From: Gemmataceae bacterium
GTDB taxonomy: Bacteria > Planctomycetota > Planctomycetia > Gemmatales > Gemmataceae
Direction of reading: 5' to 3'
Assembly: GCA_901538445.1 (NCBI GenBank)
Contig: LR594584.1
Location: 1,486,935-1,530,531, forward strand
DNA length: 43,597 bases
Shown: positions 21,574 through 30,817 of the stretch, piece by piece
Numbering within the stretch: position 1 is the stretch's first letter
How the letters are laid out: each line of letters begins with the position of its first letter
Made by a program: the position numbers and the translations under genes
Notes under the pieces: model-generated
Database searches by the model: none
What the model saw: only the letters and a program-made list of their open reading frames with translations
Told to the model about the DNA's origin: nothing

Positions 21574-21951
21574 CTACTTCTCGGGGATGTCGAAGTCGAA
21601 CACGTTCGGCCCCGGCCGCACGTCGGCGGTCAGGCCGCTCTGCTCGGGGTCCGTGTACCTCGCGGGGACCGCGATCGGCTTGTTCAGCGGGTCCGCGGAG
21701 AGCACCGCGACCTTGCACGGGCCGATCCGCGCCCCGTCGCCCAGCGCCCTCGAGGTGAGTTCGTAGGTGCCGTCCGCGCTCGTCGCGCCGCCGGCCGCGA
21801 CCCCGGACTGCGGGACGAACATCACGATCGCGTTCGCGACGGGTTTCCCCTTGTGCGTCACCCGGCCGGTGACCGTGCCGTTGAGTTCCTGGGCGCACCC
21901 GAGGGCGGACAGGACGGAGCCGGCGATCAGGAGTCGGGAGAGGGGGCGCAC
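21574..21951 (-). CDS. Small lipoprotein with carboxypeptidase-regulatory/transthyretin-like domain
   Basis: 125 residues from GTG 21951, chosen because GGAGG lies 7 nt upstream and gives a proper signal: RPLSRLLIAGSVLSALGC, with Cys at about 19 as lipid anchor. The mature part (NGTVTGRVTHKGKPVANAIVMFVPQSG..GGATSADGTYELTS..IGPCKVAVLS) is an Ig-like CarboxypepD_reg domain. Lipoproteins of this type sit beside DUF1559 genes in many planctomycete genomes and are thought to be surface partners. It follows the response regulator by 81 bp and precedes DUF1559 by 39 bp. Confidence 0.85.
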   Translation of the reverse strand: MRPLSRLLIAGSVLSALGCAQELNGTVTGRVTHKGKPVANAIVMFVPQSGVAAGGATSADGTYELTSRALGDGARIGPCKVAVLSADPLNKPIAVPARYTDPEQSGLTADVRPGPNVFDFDIPEK

Positions 21952-22032
21952 GACGGGCCTCCGGTGGGTAGCGCCCACTGTACCGCGGCCCGGGACGGGG
22001 TGCCATCGCACGAACGTGCGAGGCCGACGAAT

Positions 22033-22686
22033 TCAGCCGAGGTTCTCGCGGACCGCCTTCGCGACCGCCTGGGACCGGGTGTGGACGCCGAGCTTGTCGT
22101 AGACGCTGCGGATGTGGGCGTGGACCGTGTGCTCGCTCACCCCGAGGTCGGCCGCGGCCTGCTTCTTGGACAGCCCGCGGACGAGCCGGGCCAGCACCGC
22201 CCGCTCGCGGTCGGTCAGCCCGTAGTCGGCCGGGGCCGGAGCGGCCGGTGCGGCGAGCATCCCCAGGACGCGCTCGGTGACCTTCGCGTCGAGGGTCGCG
22301 CCGCCGGCCCGGACCTCGCGGATGCGGGCGGTGATCTCGTCCACCGGGGCCAGCTTCAACAGGTACCCGCTCGCCCCGGCCCGGACCGCGCGCGCGATCT
22401 TCTGGTCGTCCTCGAACACCGTCAGCACCACGACGCGGGCCGCGGGCGCGGCGGCCCGGAACTTCGGGATCGCGTCGAGCCCGCTCATCCCGGGCAGCCC
22501 GATGTCGAGCAGCAGGATCTCCGGGGCCGGTCCCGCGGCGGCCGCCGCGATCGCCTCCTCGGCCGTGGCGAACGCGGCGGCACACACGAGCCCCGGGGTG
22601 GCGTTCAGTTCCCGCGCCAGGGCGCGGCGGTAGGCCGGGTTGTCCTCGACGATCCACACGGTCGTCGGGTCCGTGGGAAGGGTCAC
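22033..22686 (-). CDS. NarL/FixJ-type response regulator
   Basis: 217 residues. The receiver domain has the acid pocket ED at 14-15 (VWIVEDNPAYR), phospho-acceptor D61 (LLLDIGLPGMSG) and K111 (GYLLKLAP). The LuxR-type HTH covers about 155-215 (LTDRERAVLARLVRGLSKKQAAADLGVSEHTVHAHIRSVYDKLGVHTR). The start overlaps the kinase stop by 4 bases (ATGA), so it is its translationally coupled partner. It probably controls the genes that follow (lipoprotein, DUF1559, DUF1592, DUF1552) or its own operon; no operator was recognised. Confidence 0.93.
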   Translation of the reverse strand: MTLPTDPTTVWIVEDNPAYRRALARELNATPGLVCAAAFATAEEAIAAAAAGPAPEILLLDIGLPGMSGLDAIPKFRAAAPAARVVVLTVFEDDQKIARAVRAGASGYLLKLAPVDEITARIREVRAGGATLDAKVTERVLGMLAAPAAPAPADYGLTDRERAVLARLVRGLSKKQAAADLGVSEHTVHAHIRSVYDKLGVHTRSQAVAKAVRENLG

Positions 22687-24659
22687 GTCCGCCCCCCGTC
22701 GGGAATGCTGAGCCGCACGATCGCCCCGCGGCCGGGTGCCGATTCAACGTCCGCGCGCCCGCCCGCGGCGGCCGCCCGCGCCCGGATGCCGGCGAGCCCG
22801 GACCCGTCGGTCGCCGCGCCCGGGTCGAACCCCCGCCCCTCGTCCGTGACTTCGAGCGCCACGACCCCACCGGCCCGCCGGAGTGCGACGGCGAGCGTGG
22901 CCGTTCCCGAGTGGCGGACGGCGTTGTGAACCATCTCCTTGAACGCGAGGAGGAGCGTCCGCTGGGCCGTCAGCGGCAGGTCCGCGAGGGCGGCGGCCGG
23001 GGGCAAATGGAAGGTGACCGCGAGGCCGGTCGTGAGGCCGGCGACCGCTTCCCGGAGCCGCGTCGGGAAGTCGCGGTCGGCCCCGCCGGGCCGGTTCAGG
23101 AGCCACACCAGGTCGCGCAGGCTGGCGGCGGTCTCTTCCGCGATCCGCGTGACCTCCCGCAGGTCCTCGCGGGTCTGGGCCGGGTCGTCGCGCCACGCCG
23201 AGCGGCCCAGGAGGATGATGCTCCCGAGGTTGCTCCCGACCTCGTCGTGGAGGTCGCGGGCGATCCGGAACCGGAGCCGCTCGGCCTCCCGCCGGCGGGC
23301 CAGCCGGGAGCGAACTGCCAGTCCGACGGCGATCAGCGCCACCGCCCCGCACGCCGCAACCGCTCCGGCGATGACGCGGTCGTAGGCCGCGATCCGCGCC
23401 GCGTCCCACGCCGCTTCGATCGCCCGCGCGCGGAGTTCGCGCTCGGTCCCTTGGGCGACGCGCTCGGCCCACTCCGGCCAGTCGAGCAGTTCGTACTCGC
23501 TCGCGAAACCGTCGGTCAGTGCGGCCGCGGACCACCCGCCGTCTTCGACCGAGTCCGACGCCGCGACGGGTGCCCCCCGCGCGACGTTCTCCCCGCCGCT
23601 GACCACCTGGAGTTCGGCGAGAGCGAAGACGAAGTCGTCGCGGTCCCGCCTCCACAGTTCCGTCGCCGTGACCCGGAGGTACCGCCCGCTCACCGTCCCG
23701 TCGGCGGGAACCACGACGAGCCCGTCGCCGGGGTTCGGAACGCGGGCCGCGGTCGCGTCCCGGAGCACCACAGGGTCGCTGAAGTCCGCGGTCGCCGCCG
23801 CTTCGACCCGGTAGTGCTGCGGGAACCCCACGCCCCCGCGGCCGGGCAGGTCCGGCGGCCGGGCCGGGACCAACCGGACCTCGTCGATCGGCTTCACCGC
23901 ACCGAGATCGACCTGGACCCACGCCGCCTCGGTGGCCCTTCGCCGGGGGCGACAGGAGTACCCGAACGATCCCGTGCGGTTGGTGCCGAGCGGCAGACCG
24001 AACGGGCTCTGCCCGTCCACCAGCGCCCGTGCGCCCCAGTAATCGCCGGTCTCGCACGAGTCGAACGCCCTCACCGGCCGCCCGGCCGCGACGTTCCGCT
24101 TCCCGGACAGCACGACGAGTTCCGCAAGGGACAGGCAGTGCCAGCCGTCCTGCTCGACGAGTCGGGTCGCGGTGAACCGGACCATCCGGGCGAGCGACCC
24201 GCGGGCGGGCAGCACGACGGGCCGGTCGACCGGGAACGGGTAATCGGCGGCCGTGTAGTCGGCGATGGTGACCGGGTCCGACCAGTCGCCGAGGGCGGAC
24301 AGTTCGACGCGGAAGCGCCTCGGGAAGAAGAAGCCGGGGTGCGGGTAGAGCGGCGGGGAGGCGGCCGGGAAGACGACGACGGTATCGACCGGCCGCGGGC
24401 CGCCGAGATCGACCTCGACCCACCGCGACTGGTCCGCCGATCCCGCGACGCCGCTGTGGTAGCCGAGCGAGTTCGGGCTCCCCGCGGCCAACCGCAAGCC
24501 GGCGGGCTCGCGACCGAGTTCGGCGCGGCGGTCGTCGAGGGCGCGAAATTCCGGGCTGGCGACCCGGGCCATCGCGTCGATCCACCCCGCCGCCCGTGCG
24601 GCCGCCGGGTGGAGCAGACCGCACCCGAGCACGAGTCCCATCCGAAGCGCACCGGACAT
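22683..24659 (-). CDS. Sensor histidine kinase (NarX/HisKA_3 type) with two discoidin-like sensor domains
   Basis: 658 residues from ATG 24659 (MSGALRMGLVLGCGLLHPAAARA as signal peptide). The outside part has two F5/8-type-C-like domains (about 55-186 and 188-355: SRWVEVDLGGPRPVDTVVVFP, AAWVQVDLGAVKPIDEVRLVP, each ending in a LAEL(V/Q)V(L/V)SG motif) and the start of a third (357-392). One transmembrane helix (429-449) leads to the kinase: ARDLHDEVGSNLGSI with phospho-acceptor H471, then the N box KEMVHNAVRHSG and G box DEGRGFDPG..GSGLAGI. Discoidin domains bind glycans or membranes, so it may sense extracellular polysaccharide. It forms a two-component pair with 22033-22686. Confidence 0.9.
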   Translation of the reverse strand: MSGALRMGLVLGCGLLHPAAARAAGWIDAMARVASPEFRALDDRRAELGREPAGLRLAAGSPNSLGYHSGVAGSADQSRWVEVDLGGPRPVDTVVVFPAASPPLYPHPGFFFPRRFRVELSALGDWSDPVTIADYTAADYPFPVDRPVVLPARGSLARMVRFTATRLVEQDGWHCLSLAELVVLSGKRNVAAGRPVRAFDSCETGDYWGARALVDGQSPFGLPLGTNRTGSFGYSCRPRRRATEAAWVQVDLGAVKPIDEVRLVPARPPDLPGRGGVGFPQHYRVEAAATADFSDPVVLRDATAARVPNPGDGLVVVPADGTVSGRYLRVTATELWRRDRDDFVFALAELQVVSGGENVARGAPVAASDSVEDGGWSAAALTDGFASEYELLDWPEWAERVAQGTERELRARAIEAAWDAARIAAYDRVIAGAVAACGAVALIAVGLAVRSRLARRREAERLRFRIARDLHDEVGSNLGSIILLGRSAWRDDPAQTREDLREVTRIAEETAASLRDLVWLLNRPGGADRDFPTRLREAVAGLTTGLAVTFHLPPAAALADLPLTAQRTLLLAFKEMVHNAVRHSGTATLAVALRRAGGVVALEVTDEGRGFDPGAATDGSGLAGIRARAAAAGGRADVESAPGRGAIVRLSIPDGGRT

Positions 24660-24760
24660 GGGCGGTCTCTTGGCAGGGCAACGGCGCACCCTGCCAGCGT
24701 ATCCGGCCCGCCCCCGTTCGACAGGGGACCCGCGGGATCATGTGGTCCGAGCGGCCGGTG

Positions 24761-27730
24761 TCACGGCTTCCGGGGCAGAACGGGCACCTCGCAGAACGTG
24801 AGCGCCGCGATCCCGTTCTCGCCGCGCAGCAGGTTCGCCTGGCTCCACGCGGCGCTATCGAGGTAGGTGATCTTGCCCCCGGTGGAACCCGCCGCGAGCT
24901 TCAATCGCACGTCGCTGCCCAGCACCGACCCCGACGCGACCTTTCCCTTCTCGCCGTCGAGGTAGAACTGGCTCGCCAGCGCATCGGTCCACTTCACGGG
25001 CTGGTCGAACTCCAGCACCACCTCGTCCTTCTTGTCGGTGGCGAAGTACGCGCGCTTGAGGTTCGGCGGCGTGACGCTGGCCGTGGGCACCTTCCCGTAG
25101 TGGTCGCGCTCGACGAGCGGACAAATGAGCCGGGCGAACTCGGCGTACCCCGCGGCCGGGAAGTGGCACCCGCCGGGCGGGTCGATCCCCAGCGTGGACA
25201 TGATGCTCATGTTCGAGAACGCCGTCGGCAGCGTTCGCTGCACCTCGCGCAGGCGGTTGTCCGACCCGTTGATCCCCATCGCGCACGACCTGGGCCAGAT
25301 CTGGAACACGTAGTAGTGCCGGACGTTCGGGAAGTCCTGCTTCCACCCGGCCGCCATCTCGATGAACAACTGCCGGTAGGTCTCCCAGCCGTACCCGCCC
25401 GTGGGACCGTCGGCCCCCTGGTCGTTCTCGCCCTGGTGCCACAGCACGCCGCGGATGCCGTGCGTCAGTTTCGCCTGTCGCACGCGCCACAGGAGCCGGC
25501 CGTAAATGGTCGTGCCGTCTTCGGGGTCGGCCGCGTTCCGCTGGTGCTGGTCGATCCGCGTCCCGCCGACCGCACCGTTGATGAGGCAGATCGGCACCTT
25601 GTGGCTCTCGACCAACCGCCGGGCCAGTTCCATCCCCCAGTACCCGACCTGCAACTTCCCCGCGTCGCGGCTGCGGTGAACGGCGTTCCCCCAGCCGCCC
25701 TCTTGCTTCGGGCTCCCGGACATGCCGCCGAAGGTGCGGACCCACTCGCTGCGGAACGCGGGGTCGTCCTTGCCGAAGTCGGTCGCCACCGCGTTCGACT
25801 GGCCGGTGATGACGTAGGCGTCGCCGCACACGAGGTTGCCGACGGTGTCCAGCACCGTCTCGCGGCCGTCGGTGCGGGTGCCGAACTCGACCTTGTACGT
25901 GATGAGCCCCGGCTTGAGCTTCGCGGACAGCGCGAAGGACTTGTCGGCCGCGGGCTTCTGGTCCGTGGTGCCGACCAGCTTGTCATCGGCGTAGAGCTTG
26001 AGGAACACCGCGTCGGCGGCTTCGGCGAGTGTCCCGTTGTAGTGGAGCGTCCCCTCGTTGGTGTCGTCGCGGGCGTAGAACTGGTTCGCGACGGGCTTCT
26101 CGTCCTTCGCCGGGGTGCGTGCGACCCACGCGTCCTTCGCGGGTTCGGTCACCGCGAGGGAGACGAACTGCGTCGTCGGCGTGCCGCCGTTGTCGATCGC
26201 CACCGCAACGGTCAGGGTTCCGCTGTTCTGGGCGCGCTTCAGGACGAGCTTTCCGGGCACGGCCTCGTGAATCGTGGCGAGGTCGGTCACCTTCCAGGTG
26301 TAATTGAGCTTGTCCGCGCCCTTCTCGCGCATTGCGTTCAAGTTGCTGACTTGCGGCACGACCTCGATGGTGCTGCGGCCGTCCCAGGTGGCCGGGGCGG
26401 CGAGCGTGAACACGGGTTCGGGGATCGCTTCCGTGATGGTGACGGCCACGGCGGTGGTCTTCACCTCATCCGGGTAAACCGCCTTCAACTGGACACCCAG
26501 CGACTGGTTCCCGACCACACGGCCGGCGTCGAACGTGAACGAGAAGCGGTCCACCGCGGCAACGGTTTCGCGGCCGTCGCGGGTCACGACCCAGTAGAGC
26601 TTCTGCGCGCCACCGGCCCTCGCGGTGAGGGTGACGCTCTTCCCTTCCTCCACGGACACCTTCGCGTCCGAGACGGAGAACGCGGTGCCGGCCTGGACGA
26701 CCGGCCCGACGACCGTCTGCATCGGCTTCTGGTTCTCGTACTGCAACCGGACCCAGTCGGCCGAGCGCGCGACCTTCGAAACGCGCACCTCGTCGAGGTC
26801 GCCGACGAAGTCGTAGTTGTTGTACCAGCCGCCGATCCACAGGCGCGCCGGGGACTTGATGTTGAGCGGCCCCGAAGCCGTTGTGGACGCGCCGTCGAGC
26901 GCGCCGTTCACGTACACCCGCGAGTTCCCCTTCTCGTAGGTGTGAACGACGTGGACCCACTCGGCCGCGGGGAGCCGGCTCTTCCCCGTCACGTTCGCAC
27001 CCGAGAAAAAGCAATCCATTGAGACGTGCGGCGGGCTGCGGTACTGCATGACCACCTTCCCCTGCCCGGCCTGGTTGCCCCAGCCGATGACAGTTGCGTT
27101 CGGCCGCTCGGCCCGGAACCACGCCTCGGAACTGTGGGGCTCCGCGCCCGTGGGGTAGCTCGTGATCTTGTCGCCGCAGAACACGCCCTGCTTGCCCGCG
27201 AGGCGCCGGGCCGGCCCCACGACGCCGGCCACGGGCGTCGTGCCCGCGTCCTTCGATTCGAGCGTGCCGGCGGCGTCGCTCACCGGCCCAGTCATGTGCC
27301 AGACGCTGAGGTAGCCGTTCGACTCGTTGAACACCGCCTTGCCGTTCGACTCCGGTTCGGCGTCGGCCTTGCCCCAGTGGAGCCTGATCTCCTGCCGCGC
27401 GTTCCCTTGAATCTTCGGGACGCGGACCCACACGCTGGCGGTCCCCTTCGCCGCGTCCCACTCCTCGATCTGGTACGGCAGCGGCTCGCCCCTGGCCGAC
27501 GCGAACCGCAGGTCCGCGCCGTTCGGTTTCGCCTGGCTGAAGTCGAAGAAGTCCTTGTCCAACCGCACGAGGAGCGGGAAGCCCTCGACCGACGCGGCCG
27601 CGGGGAGGTTGGCCCCCTCGGGCGTGGTGAGTACGAAGACCGAGCCGGAGTGCTTCCACCCCGGGTAGTCGGCGCGAACCGGCCCCGCGACGGTGCCGAG
27701 GAGTGCCACGGCGAGGAGGCGCGTCGTCAT
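24761..27730 (-). CDS. DUF2341/LamG/SASA multidomain acetylesterase
   Basis: 989 residues from ATG 27730; signal peptide MTTRLLAVALLGTVAGPVRA. DUF2341-like region 48-120 (FPLLVRLDKDFFDFSQAKPNGADLRF..LPYQIEEWDA), then a LamG/concanavalin-like domain 140-335 (SVWHMTGPVSDAAG..VHVVHTYEKGNSRVYVNGALDG..LWIGGWYNNYDFVGDLDEVRVSK), Ig-like repeats, and the SGNH/SASA domain: block I GQSN with S645, block III WHQGEND (764-770), block V with H in GGCHFPAAGYAEFA. SASA enzymes remove O-acetyl groups from sialic acid or hemicellulose. It lies 28 bp downstream of the enolase-superfamily gene, probably in one operon, and acts outside the cell. Confidence 0.88.
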   Translation of the reverse strand: MTTRLLAVALLGTVAGPVRADYPGWKHSGSVFVLTTPEGANLPAAASVEGFPLLVRLDKDFFDFSQAKPNGADLRFASARGEPLPYQIEEWDAAKGTASVWVRVPKIQGNARQEIRLHWGKADAEPESNGKAVFNESNGYLSVWHMTGPVSDAAGTLESKDAGTTPVAGVVGPARRLAGKQGVFCGDKITSYPTGAEPHSSEAWFRAERPNATVIGWGNQAGQGKVVMQYRSPPHVSMDCFFSGANVTGKSRLPAAEWVHVVHTYEKGNSRVYVNGALDGASTTASGPLNIKSPARLWIGGWYNNYDFVGDLDEVRVSKVARSADWVRLQYENQKPMQTVVGPVVQAGTAFSVSDAKVSVEEGKSVTLTARAGGAQKLYWVVTRDGRETVAAVDRFSFTFDAGRVVGNQSLGVQLKAVYPDEVKTTAVAVTITEAIPEPVFTLAAPATWDGRSTIEVVPQVSNLNAMREKGADKLNYTWKVTDLATIHEAVPGKLVLKRAQNSGTLTVAVAIDNGGTPTTQFVSLAVTEPAKDAWVARTPAKDEKPVANQFYARDDTNEGTLHYNGTLAEAADAVFLKLYADDKLVGTTDQKPAADKSFALSAKLKPGLITYKVEFGTRTDGRETVLDTVGNLVCGDAYVITGQSNAVATDFGKDDPAFRSEWVRTFGGMSGSPKQEGGWGNAVHRSRDAGKLQVGYWGMELARRLVESHKVPICLINGAVGGTRIDQHQRNAADPEDGTTIYGRLLWRVRQAKLTHGIRGVLWHQGENDQGADGPTGGYGWETYRQLFIEMAAGWKQDFPNVRHYYVFQIWPRSCAMGINGSDNRLREVQRTLPTAFSNMSIMSTLGIDPPGGCHFPAAGYAEFARLICPLVERDHYGKVPTASVTPPNLKRAYFATDKKDEVVLEFDQPVKWTDALASQFYLDGEKGKVASGSVLGSDVRLKLAAGSTGGKITYLDSAAWSQANLLRGENGIAALTFCEVPVLPRKP

Positions 27731-27758
27731 CGGAGGGTAACCTTCTTGGGTGCGGGGC

Positions 27759-28862
27759 TCACGACACGTCGACCACGGGCCGGCCGAGCACTTCGGGGCG
27801 GACGGTGATCCCGAGGCCGGGCGCGGGCCCCGCCTCCATGAACCCGTCCACGCGCCGCGGGGCACCGGTCGCGGTGCTGACGGTCACGTAGCTGTTGAAG
27901 TCGGTGCTGGTGAACCGGAGGTCTTCGGGGGTGCTGTGGGCGAGGTGCGCGATCGCGGCCGTGGCGACGTCGCCGCCCCAGGTGTCCTCGAGGGTCATCG
28001 CCACCCCCATGCTCACGCACAGGTCGCGGGCCTGCTTCGCCTTCGTGAGCCCGCCGAGCTTGCTGATCTTCAGGTTCACCACGTCCATCGCGAGGTCGGC
28101 CCGCGCCCGCAGGAGCGTGTCGAGCCCGTCGATGTTCTCGTCGAGCACGAACGGGTGGTCGGTGCGGCGGCGGACCGACAGGCACTCCTCGTAGGTCAGG
28201 CACGGCTGCTCGATGTACACGTCGAGGTCGCGCACGGCCCGCGCCACCCGAACGGCCTCGTGCTGGGTCCACCCGGTGTTCGCGTCGGCGACGAGCCGGT
28301 CCCCGGGGCGGAGCACGGCCCGGACGGCGCGGATCCGCTCGATGTCGGTGTCCGGGTCGCCGCCGACCTTGAGCTGGAACCGGGTGTACCCCTCGGCCCG
28401 GTACCCCGCGACCTTCGCGGCCATCGCGTCCGGGGCCTCCTGCGAGATCGCCCGGTACAGCCGCACCCGCTCGCCGAACCGGCCCCCGAGCGCGACGCAC
28501 ACGGGCACCCCCCAGTCCTTCCCGATGAGGTCCCAGCACGCGACGTCGACCCCGCTCTTCGCGTAGGGGTGCCCCTTGAGGGCCGCGTCCATCCGGTGGT
28601 TGACCGCGGCGACCCCGCGGGGGTCGAGCCCGATCAGGTGCGGGGCCAGTTCGCGGAGCCCGGCCCGGACCCCCTCGGCGTAGGCCGGCAGGTACGCCGG
28701 CCCGAGCGGGCACACCTCCCCGTAGCCGGTGAGGCCCGTGTCGGTCTCGACGCCGACGATGGTGCTGTCGAACACGGTGACGGACTTGCCGCCGGACCAC
28801 TTGTAGTTCCCCTCGCGGAGGGGCAACTCGACGCGGTGTGCGAAGACGCGGGTGATTTTCAT
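27759..28862 (-). CDS. Enolase-superfamily (MR/MLE) enzyme, cis-3-hydroxy-L-proline dehydratase-like
   Basis: 367 residues. [66 protein letters not shown].. and [11 protein letters not shown] agree closely with what I remember of cis-3-hydroxy-L-proline dehydratases. Catalytic residues of the superfamily are visible: K165 (FQLKVGG), metal ligands D193 (VADAN), E218 (YIEQP) and D241 (LDE), and second base K265 (NLKISK). The enzyme would turn the hydroxyproline into a pyrroline carboxylate in the cytoplasm. This matches breakdown of hydroxyproline-rich glycoprotein, and the exported esterase downstream (28 bp) could free such material. A related MLE activity is the alternative. Confidence 0.82.
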   Translation of the reverse strand: MKITRVFAHRVELPLREGNYKWSGGKSVTVFDSTIVGVETDTGLTGYGEVCPLGPAYLPAYAEGVRAGLRELAPHLIGLDPRGVAAVNHRMDAALKGHPYAKSGVDVACWDLIGKDWGVPVCVALGGRFGERVRLYRAISQEAPDAMAAKVAGYRAEGYTRFQLKVGGDPDTDIERIRAVRAVLRPGDRLVADANTGWTQHEAVRVARAVRDLDVYIEQPCLTYEECLSVRRRTDHPFVLDENIDGLDTLLRARADLAMDVVNLKISKLGGLTKAKQARDLCVSMGVAMTLEDTWGGDVATAAIAHLAHSTPEDLRFTSTDFNSYVTVSTATGAPRRVDGFMEAGPAPGLGITVRPEVLGRPVVDVS

Positions 28863-29091
28863 GGTGCCGGGAGTTTACCCGGCGCGGGCCGCGGCGTCTT
28901 GACCCGGAGTCGAGGCCCGGTGCCAAAACGCGCACACCCGGGCGCGCGGCTGTGACCTCATACCGAATCTCGTGGATTCGTTTCTGTCTTCTGTCTCGGT
29001 GGGGCGGGCATTCTTGCCTGCCTCCCCAGGCGGTTGGAGGCAGGCACGAATGCCTGCCCCACCGGAGACAACTGATCCACGCGATTCGGTA
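28863..29091. other. Spacer mostly filled by an inverted-repeat element
   Basis: No gene. Bases 28960-29092 form the repeat element described separately. The promoter of the enolase-superfamily gene probably lies in 28863-28957, but no clear hexamers are seen. Confidence 0.5.
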
Positions 29092-29092
29092 T
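28960..29092. repeat. 133-bp inverted-repeat (MITE-like) element
   Basis: Outer arms ATACCGAATCTCGTGGAT (28960-28977) and ATCCACGCGATTCGGTAT match with one mismatch. Inner arms run from GTCTCGGTGGGGCGGGCATT to a GGAGGCAGGCA..GCCTGCCCCACCGGAGAC partner, around CCAGGCGGTT. No protein is encoded; frames give strings such as RQARMPAPP, which I recall from translated repeats of other planctomycete genomes. The right end overlaps the stop codon of the DUF1559 gene at 29092-29985. Confidence 0.8.
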
Positions 29093-29985
29093 CAGAACCC
29101 GTTCGGGTCGATCACCTGTCCGTCGCGGCGGTCGCCGAGGGCGTTCAGGACCGCGGTCGTCGTGCCGTACTTGATGCCGCGGACGGACCCGTCGGCGAAC
29201 GCGGCCGTGACCCCGGAGACGTGCGCCGATCCGATCTGGTGCTGGCCCGAGGACGTGCCATCGCGGCCGAACGGGTAGCTCGTCAGGCACACGTTGTCGT
29301 TGTCCCACCCGACCGCGTACCCGGTGTCGTCGTAGTCCGACCCGGTCGCGTACTGGGTCGGGTTCAGTCGCTTCTCGCTGAACACCATCGTGTTCGACGT
29401 CCCGTCGGTGACCATCTCCATGCGGCACAGGCCGGTGAGCGCCGCGCCCGACGCCTGGTCGCCGAGGTAGTTCCGCACGATCACGCCGTAATACGGCCCG
29501 CTCCCGTTGTGCTCGCCCCCGGGGCCGGTCACGGCGCAGTAGTCGATCACCCCCCGCGTCCCGTGGCCCGTCGTGATGGTGGTCGGGGCGCGGCGGCTCG
29601 GGCAGAAGTACGCGGGGATCACCTGGACCTTGAGGGTCGCGTCGTTCGTGATGCGGTAGACGTTCTCCTGTTCCAGGTGCGGGAGGATCTGAAACGCCCA
29701 GCCGAGTTGCTGCACCGGCGGGGCCGCGGGCGCGCCGCCGACGAGCGTGAGCGGGTTGTTCCAGTGGTTCCCGCCGGTCGGGAAGTACCCGCGCGAGTCG
29801 TGGTGCGAGTGCGTGGCGAGCGCGATTTGCTTGAGGTTGTTCTGGCACTTGGCCCGTGCGGCGGCCTCGCGGACCTTCTGCACGGCGGGCAGCAACAGGC
29901 CGATCAGGATGGCGATGATCGCGATCACCACCAGCAGTTCGATGAGCGTGAACGCACGGCGGCCGGCGCGAGAGAGGGGGGCCAT
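29092..29985 (-). CDS. DUF1559 pseudopilin-like protein
   Basis: 297 residues. Prepilin signal [20 protein letters not shown], cleavage A11/F12, Glu at mature 5. Family motif [38 protein letters not shown], then [30 protein letters not shown] and the end motif [44 protein letters not shown]. Same expected fate as the other copy (processed, envelope-associated). It stands alone, with the repeat element at its 3' end and an 830-bp gene-free region upstream. Its stop (TGA) lies at 29094-29092. Confidence 0.93.
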   Translation of the reverse strand: MAPLSRAGRRAFTLIELLVVIAIIAILIGLLLPAVQKVREAAARAKCQNNLKQIALATHSHHDSRGYFPTGGNHWNNPLTLVGGAPAAPPVQQLGWAFQILPHLEQENVYRITNDATLKVQVIPAYFCPSRRAPTTITTGHGTRGVIDYCAVTGPGGEHNGSGPYYGVIVRNYLGDQASGAALTGLCRMEMVTDGTSNTMVFSEKRLNPTQYATGSDYDDTGYAVGWDNDNVCLTSYPFGRDGTSSGQHQIGSAHVSGVTAAFADGSVRGIKYGTTTAVLNALGDRRDGQVIDPNGF

Positions 29986-30817
29986 GAGTCACCTGGGGGC
30001 CGAAGTGGGTCGGGAGAGCCGGGGGCGTTGTACCGCATCGGATCGACGGATCGACCCTCGCACCCGCGCAATTATGCCCGATGTCCGGGCCGGATCAAGT
30101 CCATCGGGGTGTGCCTGTGGATTTTGACGAGCAGGGGCGACGCGCCCAATCCTGGGATCCTTGCGTTCTGGAACTGGCCGGCGTGAGGCCCGGTCACGGT
30201 GGAACGCATCCGTCGCGACGTTCGTCGCGACCCCGCGGCCCCTTCTCCCGCATGGGGCAACCCAGGGTCACGGACCACAGCGATTCGATGTGACACCGGG
30301 AAGAGCAACCCTGTCATTCAAGTGCTTTTGACGTGGCCGACGACCGAGTTCGATTCTTCGCAATTTTTTGGCTCAACGGACCTGGCATCCTCCGAGCGGT
30401 GGGCACAGGATGGAGAGTTGATCTCGCCCGGCGCGGTGCCTTTCTTCTGGCGAGCGGCGGTTTGGTTCTGGAGAGTTGGGCTTGGTTCTGGAGAGTTTCC
30501 GTTGATTCTGGAGAGTTTCGGGTCTTTCTGGAGAGTTTTGGTTGGTTCTGGAGACCCCACCCCCCACTTCGCTCAGAACCATTTCCCAACACACCCCCTT
30601 CCCCACCAGCGCGGCCGTCGCGCCGCGAGTCGCCACCGCCCCCGGCCGGTGTGAGGCCGGGCGCGGGCACGTCCCCTTGAGGCCGACTCCTGTGCGGTGC
30701 CCGAAGACCTGGAGCGGGTGCTCGCCGCCCCCGCCCGGACCGAGGGCCCGTGACCCGCTGGCCCCGCAGCGACCGTGTGCTACAGTCGGGTAGACCGCCC
30801 CTCCCGAGGTCACGCCC
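29986..30817. other. Gene-free region with tandem repeats
   Basis: 832 bp. Frames here are short or have repeat-derived residues (FWRVLVGSGD, SRTNQNSPE), so none is supported. It contains the 20-bp-period tandem repeat and its conserved tail (30461-30600) and GTCGCGAC twice near 30215-30233. The right end carries the ribosome site of the PQQ-type gene. Confidence 0.6.
30461..30600 (+). repeat. 20-bp tandem repeat with conserved tail, copy 1
   Basis: TTCTGGAGA recurs at 30466, 30486, 30506, 30526 and 30546, exactly 20 bp apart; the unit is TTCTGGAGAGTTtnngttgg. A weaker unit is at 30445. The tail GGTTCTGGAGACCCCACCCC ... AGAACCATTTCCCA has a GGTTCT/AGAACC dyad. The same repeat and tail occur inverted at the window's right end. 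Confidence 0.88.

Noticed and set aside
28952..29278. Protein-coding frames within the 133-bp repeat
   Set aside because: The residues derive from the inverted arms; both strands give similar strings, as expected for a palindrome.
30333..30680. A repeat protein read from the tandem repeat region
   Set aside because: A 20-bp unit shifts the frame each time, so no periodic peptide is kept and stops soon appear in other copies.
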